Shown piece after piece: positions 1 to 7,917 of a stretch of DNA of 10,853 nucleotides. Within the stretch, counting starts at the first letter, position 1; every line of letters begins with the position of its first letter. The stretch is from Candidatus Peregrinibacteria bacterium. GTDB lineage: Bacteria; Patescibacteriota; Gracilibacteria; UM-FILTER-43-11. A program made the translations under genes and the position numbers. Below the pieces are notes generated by a model that was given only the letters and a program-made list of their open reading frames with translations, did not search any database and had not been told where the DNA came from. The stretch is taken from NCBI GenBank assembly GCA_030637565.1, contig DAOWGG010000076.1, positions 1-10,853 of the forward strand, given 5' to 3'.

Positions 1-1338
1 CGTCGTCTGGTGGATGCGGTTCAGGATGTGGTTATTAAAGAGCCTGATTGTGGTTCAGAACACAAGCACCTTATCACTCGTGAAGAGAGTGACCAGATTG
101 GTGAAAGTTTTGAAAAGCGTATTTATGGACGAACACTTATTGAGCCAATTGCTCATCCAAAAACGGGTGAAGTGATTGCTGAAGTGGGTCAAGAAATTGA
201 CAATGAAATCCTTCGTCAGCTTAATGAGCTTAAGATTGATGAAGTTGAGCTTCGTGGAATTATGACCTGTAAGACTGAAAATGGTATTTGCCAGAAGTGT
301 TATGGTCGTGATCTTGGAACCAATCATACCGTTGATCTTGGTGCGGCAGCTGGAATTATTGCTGCTCAGAGTATTGGTGAGCCGGGTACTCAGCTTACGA
401 TGCGTACGTTCCACATGGGTGGAGTTGCGGAAGGAGCGGATATCACTCAAGGTTTGACTCGTGTGGAAGAGCTTTTCGAAGCTCGTCCTCCTCGTTCTAA
501 TGCGACGCTTTCTGAGATCGATGGAAAAGTTAGTATTAAGCACAAAAAAGATTTGGTCGAAGTTTCTATCCTTGAACAGGATATCGAGAGTGACGATTAT
601 AATATTCCTAAAAATTACGAAGTTTCTGTTAAAAAAGGAGACAAGATCAAAGCGAAACAAATTTTGGCTCGTTCCACTAAAGACAAGGGGACTATCAAGG
701 CTAAAATTGATGGAAAGGTGACAAAAGTAGAGGGTCATAAATTGATCATTAAACACAATGAAGAGCAAGTTCGTGTGTACAATTTTGGACATCGTGAACG
801 TCTTCAGGTTACTAATGGTCAGCTGATTGGGAAGGGGACTCCTTTGAGTCGTGGTCATTTGAACTTACAAGAACTTCTTCATTTAACCGATGTTCACACC
901 GTTCAGCGTTATATTATGATGGAGGTTCAACACATTTATGCTTCTCAGGGGCAAACCATTAACGACAAGCATATTGAGATTATTATTAAACAAATGTTCT
1001 CAAAAGTTCGTGTTGTCCATCCTGGTGATAGTGAATTCTTAACAGGTGAAACCATTACTGTTTCTCAGCTTGAGCGTGTGAATATAGATCTAAAAGCGGC
1101 TAAGAAGCAGGAGGCAATTGTGGATCCTTTACTCCTTGGAATCTCTCGTATCGCGATCATGACGGAGAGCTGGTTGTCAGCGGCTTCCTTCCAGGAAACG
1201 ATCCGTGTGTTAGTAGAAGCTTCCACCACAAAAATGGTCGATTTACTTAAAGGCTTGAAAGAAAACGTAATTATTGGTAAATTGATTCCCGCTGGTGAAA
1301 TTTACAAACAGCAATACTTGAAAGATCATCAAAAATAA
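1..1338 (+). CDS. rpoC: DNA-directed RNA polymerase subunit beta', C-terminal part (5' end outside window)
   Basis: This is the last 445 residues of the largest catalytic subunit of RNA polymerase. The frame is open from base 1 (RRLVDAVQDV, matching the conserved RRLVDVAQD stretch), so the GTG at 10 is an internal Val and not a start. The second zinc site is complete: Cys in PDCG, then CKTENGICQKCYGRD with three more Cys. The trigger-loop segment QSIGEPGTQLTMRTFHMGG follows, with the Met-Arg and His that contact the incoming NTP. It runs straight into the ADITQGL..RVEELFEAR segment, so the large SI3 insertion of gammaproteobacteria is absent. The C-terminal SAASFQET and GLKENVIIGKLIPAG motifs are intact. 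One oddity is GLTRVEELFEAR, where a nearly invariant Pro (GLPRV) is Thr. rpsL follows after 66 bp. Identification is certain. Confidence 0.98.
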   Translation, partial: RRLVDAVQDVVIKEPDCGSEHKHLITREESDQIGESFEKRIYGRTLIEPIAHPKTGEVIAEVGQEIDNEILRQLNELKIDEVELRGIMTCKTENGICQKCYGRDLGTNHTVDLGAAAGIIAAQSIGEPGTQLTMRTFHMGGVAEGADITQGLTRVEELFEARPPRSNATLSEIDGKVSIKHKKDLVEVSILEQDIESDDYNIPKNYEVSVKKGDKIKAKQILARSTKDKGTIKAKIDGKVTKVEGHKLIIKHNEEQVRVYNFGHRERLQVTNGQLIGKGTPLSRGHLNLQELLHLTDVHTVQRYIMMEVQHIYASQGQTINDKHIEIIIKQMFSKVRVVHPGDSEFLTGETITVSQLERVNIDLKAAKKQEAIVDPLLLGISRIAIMTESWLSAASFQETIRVLVEASTTKMVDLLKGLKENVIIGKLIPAGEIYKQQYLKDHQK

Positions 1339-1383
1339 AACCAATAAAAAACATTTGTTTTTTAATTTTTACAACTTTTAATT

Positions 1384-1389
1384 TATAAT
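1384..1389 (+). promoter_or_regulatory. possible -10 element upstream of rpsL
   Basis: A perfect TATAAT lies 15 bp before the rpsL ATG in the AT-rich rpoC-rpsL gap. No convincing -35 hexamer sits 16-18 bp upstream; the nearest candidate, TTGTTT at 1355-1360, is 23 bp away. If it is used, the transcript would be nearly leaderless, which would suit the lack of an SD before rpsL. The gap is so AT-rich that chance occurrence is quite possible. Confidence 0.25.
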
Positions 1390-1404
1390 TTTTATCACCC
1401 AGTT

Positions 1405-1821
1405 ATGCCTACTATTAATCAATTAGTCCGTAAATCTAGGGGTACTCAAAAAAAGAAGAGTAAATCTCCTGCTTTACAATATACTTTTAATTCCCTTAAA
1501 AACCGTGAAGTTTCTCTTGATAAGGGGGCTCCTCAGAAACGTGGGGTTTGCGTAAAAGTAACCACTCGTACTCCTAAGAAACCGAATTCGGCGCTTCGTA
1601 AAGTGGCTCGTGTTCGATTGACCAATGGGGAAGAGGTAACCGCTTACATTATGGGAGAAGGACATAATCTTCAGGAGCATTCGGTTGTAGTGATTCAAGG
1701 AGGTCGTGTAAAAGATTTACCGGGTGTTCGATATCACATTGTTCGTGGTGTTCTTGATACTCAGGGGGTTCAGGATCGTAAGCAAGGTCGAAGTCGCTAT
1801 GGAGCGAAGAAACCCAAATAA
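1405..1821 (+). CDS. rpsL: 30S ribosomal protein S12
   Basis: S12 is a decoding-centre protein of the small subunit that helps monitor codon-anticodon pairing. The 138 residues start [15 protein letters not shown] and carry the long N-terminal form with an insert before PQKRGVC, as in Gram-positive type S12 (about 137 residues) rather than the 124-residue E. coli form. [11 protein letters not shown] and [13 protein letters not shown] are present. The two Lys positions whose substitution gives streptomycin resistance in other bacteria are unmutated, and the Asp that RimO methylthiolates in some bacteria is kept. The ATG is chosen because MPTINQLVR is the family N-terminus. There is no SD in the upstream bases (atcacccagtt). 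It sits between rpoC and rpsG, as in many bacterial rpoBC-str clusters. Confidence 0.98.
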   Translation: MPTINQLVRKSRGTQKKKSKSPALQYTFNSLKNREVSLDKGAPQKRGVCVKVTTRTPKKPNSALRKVARVRLTNGEEVTAYIMGEGHNLQEHSVVVIQGGRVKDLPGVRYHIVRGVLDTQGVQDRKQGRSRYGAKKPK

Positions 1822-1884
1822 ATCCGAAATCCTAAAAACTACAACTTACAAATTACTAACTACTAAATTTAATCTTAATCAATC

Positions 1885-2349
1885 ATGGCTCAGAAGAAAG
1901 CTAAATATATTCCAGAAGATTCATCTGAATTACAGGAAAAATTTATTAACTGCATGATGAAGGCAGGAAAAAAATCTGTTTCTCGTCGTATTTTCCAAGA
2001 CGCAATGAAAATTTTACGTGATCAAGGAAAAACCAATCCTATTTCTGTGTTTCAGAAAGCGCTTGATAACGTAAAACCTAACATGGAGGTGCGTGCACGC
2101 CGTGTGGGTGGATCTGTTTACCAGATTCCTGTGGAGGTGACTCCAAAGCGTCAGGCTACATTATGTGTACGTTGGATCATTGGTGCTTGTCGTACTAAAA
2201 AAGGAAAGGGTATGGCTGAAAAGCTTGCTCAAGAACTTAATGACGCTAGTAATGAAACAGGAACCGCTTTTAAAAAACGTGAAGATGTTCACCGAATGGC
2301 AGCAGCCAATAAGGCATTTGCTCATTTCGCTCGCTACAACCGACGATAA
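1885..2349 (+). CDS. rpsG: 30S ribosomal protein S7
   Basis: S7 nucleates assembly of the 30S head by binding the 3' major domain of 16S rRNA and lines the E site. The 154 residues match the usual length of about 156. Visible signatures are MEVRARRVGGSVYQIPVEV (the beta-hairpin that reaches the mRNA channel), the CVRWIIGACR helix and the C-terminal KKREDVHRMAAANKAFAHF. The ATG gives MAQKKAKY; the usual MPRR-type start is replaced but the length fits. No SD is visible in the 63-bp gap after rpsL (cttaatcaatc before ATG). It is the last gene of the cluster: a terminator begins 20 bp after its stop. fusA and tuf, which commonly follow, are missing here. Confidence 0.98.
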   Translation: MAQKKAKYIPEDSSELQEKFINCMMKAGKKSVSRRIFQDAMKILRDQGKTNPISVFQKALDNVKPNMEVRARRVGGSVYQIPVEVTPKRQATLCVRWIIGACRTKKGKGMAEKLAQELNDASNETGTAFKKREDVHRMAAANKAFAHFARYNRR

Positions 2350-2368
2350 TTGTTTGTAGAAATCTTTT

Positions 2369-2398
2369 AAAAAGCTCATCGGATTCGGTGAGCTTTTT
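2369..2398 (+). terminator. intrinsic terminator after rpsG
   Basis: A 13-bp stem (AAAAAGCTCATCG with CGGTGAGCTTTTT, including one T-G wobble on the + strand) closes a GATT loop, and its 3' arm ends in five T. The wobble pairs only in + strand RNA, which fits termination of the rpoC-rpsL-rpsG transcript. The A-tract on the 5' arm could also support termination from the other side, but no - strand gene lies there. Confidence 0.9.
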
Positions 2399-2416
2399 AT
2401 GGTTCTAGATTTTCTT

Positions 2417-2443
2417 TTGATTTATGGTGATTTATGGTAGAAT
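2417..2443 (+). promoter_or_regulatory. candidate promoter of the SLH-protein gene
   Basis: TAGAAT at 2438-2443 is preceded by TGG, giving an extended -10 (TGn). A TTGATT at 2417-2422 could be the -35, though the 15-bp spacer is short. A perfect tandem copy of TGATTTATGG (2418-2427, 2428-2437) fills the spacer. The expected start point would be near 2450, giving a leader of about 20 nt without an SD. Position just after the rpsG terminator supports an independent promoter. Seen by eye only. Confidence 0.45.
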
Positions 2444-2469
2444 TTCTATACAAAAAATAAAAAAATACT

Positions 2470-3504
2470 ATGAAAATTCGAAAAGCTTTAAGTTTAGCAT
2501 TGGCTACCCTCCTGTTGACCGCTTCTTTTTCGACTGTTTTTGCTGAAGAGGCTCAAACTTCATCCGGTATTAAGACAGTGGTGGATTTCCCAGATGTTCT
2601 TCGAACTCACAACTCTTATGTTGCTATTAGTCATTTGGCAGAGTTGGGTGTTTTAAGTGGATATCCTGATGGAACCTTTAAGCCCGATAATCCTATCAAT
2701 CGTGCGGAGGTTCTTAAGGTGATTTTAAATGGATCTAACGTTGAAGCCCCTGAAACATTTGGTGAAGTCACTTTTCCCGATTTTCAGAAAGGCGACTGGT
2801 TTGCCCGATTTGTTATGAAAGCGAAGGCGTTGGGGATTGTTAAAGGAAATGATGCTGATGGCACTTTTGCTCCTGGTCGTCAGGTGAATAAGGCTGAATT
2901 TTTAAAAATGCTTTTGATGGCTAATCAAATTCGTCCTGTTCCTATTGAAGAAGGGGGTGTGGTTGCTACTGATATTTCGAACAACGATTGGTTTGCTCCC
3001 TATTTGCATTATGCGTTTCAGGTTGGATTGATTACTAAAGACGATCAGGGGAATTTAAATCCTGGAAAGCTTCTTACTCGTGGTGAGGTTTCAGATATGA
3101 TGTATTTGTTGATTTTGATTAAGGGCAGTAAAGATACACAATTTTTACTTCATCGTGCTGAGTCTGAGATGGCTCAAATTGAGGTCTATATTGCGGCGAA
3201 TAAAGGCACTCAGGCAAAGCGGGCTTCTGAGTTGGCGGTTGATTTAACCCAACAGGCTTACAAAAATATGTCGGATAACAACGTTGTTCTCGGTGCTGCT
3301 AAATTGGCTCGTTCCTATGATTGGTTGGTGGATGCTTTTATTTATGGTATTCAAAAAGATTACGCATTGGCTGCGGAGTGGGCGAATAAGGCGATTGATA
3401 AGGCGACTGAGGCCTGGGAAGCGAATAATGCGACTCAGCCCATTGCACGGCATATTAAAGATCGCGCCGGAGAAATATTGGCACAGGTAGAGGGGGCAGA
3501 ATAA
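2470..3504 (+). CDS. secreted protein with three S-layer-homology (SLH) repeats and a helical C-terminal region
   Basis: The 344-residue protein has a clear Sec signal peptide (KIRK, then a hydrophobic stretch, likely cut after STVFA near residue 25). Three SLH repeats follow at about 40-86 (FPDV...GVLSGYPDGTFKPDNPINRAE), 102-149 (FPDF...GIVKGNDADGTFAPGRQVNKAE) and 166-215 (TDIS...GLITKDDQGNLNPGKLLTRGE). The ITRAE-type motif is NRAE, NKAE and TRGE. SLH trimers in other bacteria bind secondary cell-wall polymers, so a role in anchoring or organising the surface layer is likely. Residues 216-344 look all-helical and possibly TPR-like (RAESEMAQIE, WANKAIDKATEAWEANN), with no recognised family. 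No SD precedes the ATG; the signal peptide fixes the start. It ends 26 bp from the convergent adhesin-like gene with no obvious terminator between them. Confidence 0.88.
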   Translation: MKIRKALSLALATLLLTASFSTVFAEEAQTSSGIKTVVDFPDVLRTHNSYVAISHLAELGVLSGYPDGTFKPDNPINRAEVLKVILNGSNVEAPETFGEVTFPDFQKGDWFARFVMKAKALGIVKGNDADGTFAPGRQVNKAEFLKMLLMANQIRPVPIEEGGVVATDISNNDWFAPYLHYAFQVGLITKDDQGNLNPGKLLTRGEVSDMMYLLILIKGSKDTQFLLHRAESEMAQIEVYIAANKGTQAKRASELAVDLTQQAYKNMSDNNVVLGAAKLARSYDWLVDAFIYGIQKDYALAAEWANKAIDKATEAWEANNATQPIARHIKDRAGEILAQVEGAE

Positions 3505-3530
3505 TTTGCCTAAGCTTCACTGTTTCCTTA

Positions 3531-6500
3531 TTAATTAATGCGCATGATGGTTATTTTTGCGCTAGGCTGAGTGATTGCATTGGCGCCTCCTGGGTTGATT
3601 GAGGCTTTGTTTGTGCTGGATGTTGCTTGAATTTTTAGAATTTGTCCAGCGGTTGCATTTACCAGGAAGGTGGATGAGAGGTGAAAATCAATATTTTTAA
3701 TTTCCATGTCTATTCCTGATTGACTGCCTGCTACTTCAACTCCATTGAACAAAGTTCTCATTTCAAAGTTGTCGCTTCCGGCATCACTTTTGCTCGCAGT
3801 GCCTTCAACGGTTACTAGGTATAGTCCAGAGGCTCCTGCAATGAAATCGGCGGTGCCATCGGCATGTGTCCATCCGTTGATGGTTCCGTTTGTATTAAAA
3901 ATTATGTCTTGATAAGTGTTGGCGGCGCTAATAGCTTGTGTGGTTGTATCGTATGAAAATGCGTAGTTTGCTCCTGTGGTTGAGCCGACGGATGACCATG
4001 TATTTATTGCGGTACATAGCCTTAACTCATTGGTGGCTGTGTTGTAATACTGCTGACCTTCGCTACAAGTAGCTGGATCTGCTATGGCTTGTGGAATTCC
4101 AAAAGTGGCAGCGGCTGTGAAATCAATACTTCCGATTGATGCAATTCCGGTTAATCCTGAGGCAATACCGACAGAAGAAACGTTCCAACTTGTGGTGTTG
4201 ATGCTTACTGTATTTGTTACTCCTACTCCCAATGTGGTATTTCCACCGACGATTAAGTTGCCCAATGCATCCACGCTCCAGTCACTACTGGTCACCACAA
4301 AATCATTGGTTCCAGTGCTTACTGTAAAAGCACCGTTGCTGGTGGTGAGTACTTTGTCGGCATCCGCTCCATAAATATCTTCAAAGGTTGGTGTGGTTCC
4401 GGCGCCAGCAGTGATTTCATCCCATGCACTACCGCTCCATATGTAAGTGTTGTTGTCGGTGATGTTGTGATAGATTTGACCGGCGATTGGTGCTGTTGGG
4501 GCAATGGCTAAGTTTTCGATGGCCACATTTTTAATCTGAGCCTGTCCGAAGCTCAAATCATCTGAAATTTCAAACTGATCATTGATGTCGTTCCATTGGA
4601 AACTTTCCCAGGCAGCAGCATTTCGTCCCATGTTTAAAATACCGTTACTGTCCGTTACAGCGTGGTTAGTGGCCAAATAAGTTTGGCCGATCACAGCCAA
4701 ATTACCTTCTACACGTGCGTCATCTGAAAGGGTGAAGCGCGTATTGATATTATCCCATAATAAAGTCTCGGTTAGTGTTGTACCGAATTGTAGGGCTACA
4801 TTTCCACCCGTATCATCTTTATCTAGAGTAAGAGTGTTACTGTTGGTGCCAGTCAGATTACTGATTGTAAAATCCAGATCATTCAACACGCCTTGTGTGT
4901 TTGTGCTGATGGAATTATCGAACTCATCGAATACTCCAATTTTAAATGCACCAGAATCGTTGGCTGCGGTGGTTTCGGAAAGGCCAGTGGTTCCGATGAT
5001 CACGTCACCACTCGTGGTTGTGATGTTCCCGAGAGCATCTACACTCCAATCATTGCTGGTTACCATAAAGTCATTAATACCTGTGTTGATGGCAAATAGA
5101 CCGTCTGAAGTTGTGAGAGTATTGTCCACATCACTTGCATATAACTTTTCAAAATCATCTATGGTTAAATCTTCCCACGTGATTTCATTGTATATATAGG
5201 TATTGCCATTGGTGGTGTTGCGATAGATCTGACCCGCTATTGGTGTTGCGGGTGCGTTGGCTAAGTTTTGAATGGCAGCATTTCTTAGTTCATTTTGATT
5301 TAAGTTTAAATCATTACTTAAATCAAAATCGTTATTTATATCATTCCACATCAAGCTTTCATTTAGAGCAGCTCCAAAAATTAGATTGATATTACCGGTT
5401 GTATTGTTTTGATTTAATGTAAAAGTATTTTCACTTGTTCCTGTATCTGTGTTTTGTGTGTGTCCTCCGGATACCGTTCCTCCGTCAGCACTTCCTCCAC
5501 GTAAATCAATCATTTTTAAAACAGCAGGAGTAGATGACTGAAGAATTAAGTGGGCAATTGGAAAGCCAACGGTTCCCCATTCACTTGGAATGGCACTGAC
5601 TGCCACATCGTCTGCATCTACTTCAGCAGCTGCTATTGAGGTGTATTCACTGGTGGGTGGTTTTTGCTGACGCTCCATATGTAGTCCTCCATAAATGTCT
5701 CCCCAAATAAAGACTTTATGATATTTATTATTACCAATCGCTATATTTCCACCTGCTCCGTTATCGTAATTTACATTATCTATTTGAGCGTAAGTGTTGT
5801 AAAAGGCATCGGTTATTGTATCCACTGTTGTATTTTTGGCTGGATAGGTTACTTCTTCATGCATGTGAATTACAGTTCCCTGGGTCGTTGCAATGTCGAG
5901 CCCTGTAGTTGTCAGCGTTATTCCTGACAACCAAATTACACCCGTCACACGAAGGCGGTTATTGGTATCACCAATAAAATTACGAATGTAGTTTGTTAGA
6001 TTTTCTACATAGTAATAGGTCGCTGTCACTCCTACAGCTCCTACCATTACTTCCCCAATCGGTACATAGTTGAATGCTTGATTGGCTGGATCGGTTGTAC
6101 TACTTTCCACAAAAGCAGTTATTCCACTCTCACGTACATATACATAATTTAATACAGGATTGATATCACTTCCGCCTGTTAGGGGTATACCGATTGTTGG
6201 ACTGTCATTGATGATATATTCGGTATTTTCAATATTTGCTACAAAATCAGTTCCGTTGGGATTGTCATAGGTTAAATAGGCGATGCTACCAGCTACGTTT
6301 TCACCCAAAGTTAATTGTACATCAATGGTATTTCGATTAATTTCATCTCCTTGTACTTTTAAGTCAGCTAAATCCTGAAACTGAGTAGGGGACATTAATC
6401 CTTTTGTGGTGGCAGTGGCGAGATCAATGTCATCGCTTCCATCAATATGACTTGCTGCGTGTGGTTCTGCCACTAAATCCTGCCAAACGGTTCCGTTCCA

Positions 6501-7880
6501 TATATATACTTTACCCAGTGTAGTGTTGTAGTAAATTTGACCGATTGCGGGTGTGATGGGAGCAGAGGCGAGCTGATCAATCACAATGTTTTTTAATTGA
6601 TTTTGATTAAAATTTAAATCATCGCTGATATCAAATTGAGCGTTTAGACTATCCCATTTAATAGCTTCGCCTAATGCGGCTCCAAACTGAAGGGAAACAT
6701 CTCCGCCTGTATTATCTTTGTCTAGTATAAAGCTGTTGCTGTTGCTTCCGTCGATATTGCTGATTGTAAAATCTAGATCATCCAATACATCTTGTACGTT
6801 CACGCTAGCGGAATTATCAAATTCATTGAACGTACCAATTTTAAACGCACCGGAATCGTTGGCTGCGGTGGTTTCGGAAAGGCCGGTGGTTCCGATGATC
6901 ACGTCACCGCCCGTGATTGTGATGTTTCCAGAGGCATCAAAAGTCGTAAATCCGGAAGCCGCACCTGCTCCTGAAATATTCCACGTGGAAGAGTTAATAT
7001 TTATAGCATCTCCCCCGTCTCCTAAATTTGCAATGCCATTGACGGCTAAAGTGGTTCCGCTATCCAGTGTTAGAGTTCCGATGGTGAAGTTGTCATTTGC
7101 ATCACTTCTTAAAAATTGAGTTGAATCTAAAGTATCTAACGTGTTTGCATCGGTGGTTCCAACGGTTGTCCAGGTGTCCGTTACGGTACATAGGTATAGG
7201 TAGTTGTCTGTAGTGTTATAGAATTGATCTCCTTCAGTACAGGTGATGGGGTTGGAAGCGCCTTGGGCGATGGCCATTCGAGTGGCTCCACTAAAATCTA
7301 CTATACCTCCTGAATTTAAATTATTTGTTGTTACATTTCCTAGGGCGTCTACGCTCCAGTCATTGCTGTTTACAATCAGATCCCCGGTTCCAGTATTAAT
7401 GGTTACATCACCATTGGTGGTTGTTAGAGTTCCGTCAGCATCACTTGCATAAACGCCTTCAAAATCTGGAATGCTTCCTGCACTTGCGGTTATGTCGATC
7501 CATGCGGTTCCATTCCACAGATAGGCGCGATTTGATGTGGTGTTGTAATAAACTTGACCCACCACTGGTGTTGCAGGGGCTGATGCTAGATTTTCAATCG
7601 CTACATCTTTTAGTTGATTTTGTCCTAAACTCAAATTATTACTAAAATTGAATTCGCTGTTAGTCGTATCAAAGGTTATGCTTTCTCCTACTGTATTTCC
7701 AAACTGAAGGGCGATATTGCCCACTACATCGTCTCTGGAATCAATCACCCATGCATTGCCATTGTTTTCAATGAGGAATTCGTTATCGAAAACAATTTTG
7801 GCGTAGGCGGGAGTGCTGCTGTTTAATAGCAGTATTAAAATGAGTAATTTTGCAGTGATGTTTTTTAGTTTTATTTTCAT
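3531..7880 (-). CDS. giant secreted modular repeat protein, tail-fibre/adhesin-like, with C1q-like C-terminal domain
   Basis: The 1449-residue protein starts with a signal peptide (MKIKLKNITAKLLILILLL..TPAYA, cut near 27). Its modules repeat in a mosaic. Module A (LQFG...ISDDLNFNQNQLKN..APxTPxxGQIYYNTT..YIWNGTAW) lies near 53-130, 395-470, 831-906 and 1027-1158, the last interrupted. Module B (FEGVYASDADGTLTT...NDWSVDALGN) lies near 139, 908 and 1164. A Cys-pair module C (TCTEGDQFYNTT..YLCTxTDTW) lies near 194-240 and 1254-1298. Module D (GTTGLSETTAANDSGAFKIG) lies near 326 and 958. Residues about 473-806 are unique and open with HAASHIDGSDD..TKGLMSP, a phage tail-fibre style. Residues about 1305-1448 resemble a C1q/TNF jelly roll (YQDIIFNTNG..GLYLVTVEG..LRTLFNGVEV). 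No LPXTG, SLH or C-terminal membrane segment is seen, so attachment is unexplained. A trimeric surface fibre or adhesin is inference. No SD; start set by the signal peptide. Confidence 0.85.
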   Translation of the reverse strand: MKIKLKNITAKLLILILLLNSSTPAYAKIVFDNEFLIENNGNAWVIDSRDDVVGNIALQFGNTVGESITFDTTNSEFNFSNNLSLGQNQLKDVAIENLASAPATPVVGQVYYNTTSNRAYLWNGTAWIDITASAGSIPDFEGVYASDADGTLTTTNGDVTINTGTGDLIVNSNDWSVDALGNVTTNNLNSGGIVDFSGATRMAIAQGASNPITCTEGDQFYNTTDNYLYLCTVTDTWTTVGTTDANTLDTLDSTQFLRSDANDNFTIGTLTLDSGTTLAVNGIANLGDGGDAININSSTWNISGAGAASGFTTFDASGNITITGGDVIIGTTGLSETTAANDSGAFKIGTFNEFDNSASVNVQDVLDDLDFTISNIDGSNSNSFILDKDNTGGDVSLQFGAALGEAIKWDSLNAQFDISDDLNFNQNQLKNIVIDQLASAPITPAIGQIYYNTTLGKVYIWNGTVWQDLVAEPHAASHIDGSDDIDLATATTKGLMSPTQFQDLADLKVQGDEINRNTIDVQLTLGENVAGSIAYLTYDNPNGTDFVANIENTEYIINDSPTIGIPLTGGSDINPVLNYVYVRESGITAFVESSTTDPANQAFNYVPIGEVMVGAVGVTATYYYVENLTNYIRNFIGDTNNRLRVTGVIWLSGITLTTTGLDIATTQGTVIHMHEEVTYPAKNTTVDTITDAFYNTYAQIDNVNYDNGAGGNIAIGNNKYHKVFIWGDIYGGLHMERQQKPPTSEYTSIAAAEVDADDVAVSAIPSEWGTVGFPIAHLILQSSTPAVLKMIDLRGGSADGGTVSGGHTQNTDTGTSENTFTLNQNNTTGNINLIFGAALNESLMWNDINNDFDLSNDLNLNQNELRNAAIQNLANAPATPIAGQIYRNTTNGNTYIYNEITWEDLTIDDFEKLYASDVDNTLTTSDGLFAINTGINDFMVTSNDWSVDALGNITTTSGDVIIGTTGLSETTAANDSGAFKIGVFDEFDNSISTNTQGVLNDLDFTISNLTGTNSNTLTLDKDDTGGNVALQFGTTLTETLLWDNINTRFTLSDDARVEGNLAVIGQTYLATNHAVTDSNGILNMGRNAAAWESFQWNDINDQFEISDDLSFGQAQIKNVAIENLAIAPTAPIAGQIYHNITDNNTYIWSGSAWDEITAGAGTTPTFEDIYGADADKVLTTSNGAFTVSTGTNDFVVTSSDWSVDALGNLIVGGNTTLGVGVTNTVSINTTSWNVSSVGIASGLTGIASIGSIDFTAAATFGIPQAIADPATCSEGQQYYNTATNELRLCTAINTWSSVGSTTGANYAFSYDTTTQAISAANTYQDIIFNTNGTINGWTHADGTADFIAGASGLYLVTVEGTASKSDAGSDNFEMRTLFNGVEVAGSQSGIDMEIKNIDFHLSSTFLVNATAGQILKIQATSSTNKASINPGGANAITQPSAKITIMRIN
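4936..5009 (-). repeat. direct repeat copy 1 (module D) within the 1449-residue gene
   Basis: This 74-bp stretch matches 6835-6908 with three differences, at an offset of 1899 bp, which is a multiple of three. It encodes the GTTGLSETTAANDSGAFKIG segment. Confidence 0.85.
6835..6908 (-). repeat. direct repeat copy 2 (module D) within the 1449-residue gene
   Basis: Partner of 4936-5009. Exchange between them would remove 633 codons in frame, including the unique central region of the protein. Confidence 0.85.
6919..6953 (-). repeat. 35-bp segment identical between the two adhesin-like genes, copy in the 1449-residue gene
   Basis: It is identical base for base to 8885-8919 in the neighbouring gene, in the part encoding GFTTFDASGNIT. 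Similarity continues at a lower level on both sides. This supports exchange or recent duplication between the tandem genes. Confidence 0.8.
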
Positions 7881-7903
7881 TGTATTGGGTATTTCTTGAT
7901 CAT
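7877..7903 (-). CDS. possible 8-codon upstream ORF overlapping the 1449-residue gene start
   Basis: ATG at 7903 reads MIKKYPIQ and stops at TGA 7879-7877, overlapping the adhesin-like start as ATGA. AAAAGG at 7915-7910 lies 6 nt upstream of this ATG, an acceptable SD and spacing. The adhesin-like start itself has no SD within reach (ataccaataca-type sequence upstream). Such an arrangement would allow termination-reinitiation coupling. So short an ORF can occur by chance; the parallel with the leader ORF at 10402-10470 is what makes it worth listing. Confidence 0.3.
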   Translation of the reverse strand: MIKKYPIQ

Positions 7904-7917
7904 TTTTTACCTTTTCG

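Noticed and set aside
10..12. GTG as a start codon of the first ORF
   Set aside because: The frame is open from base 1 and RRLVDAVQDV is internal conserved RpoC sequence, so this is a truncated gene.
55..858. Long - strand ORF of 267 codons opposite rpoC
   Set aside because: It lies within rpoC, has a low-complexity Thr/Asn/Phe-rich product and no signal; a shadow of the real gene.
1346..1363. AT-only inverted repeat (AAAAAAC..GTTTTTT) after rpoC, looking like a terminator
   Set aside because: Only one G-C pair in the stem, in a very AT-rich gap; too weak, and rpsL is probably co-transcribed.
3505..3530. A bidirectional terminator between the convergent SLH and 1449-residue genes
   Set aside because: The 26 bp contain no inverted repeat of useful length.
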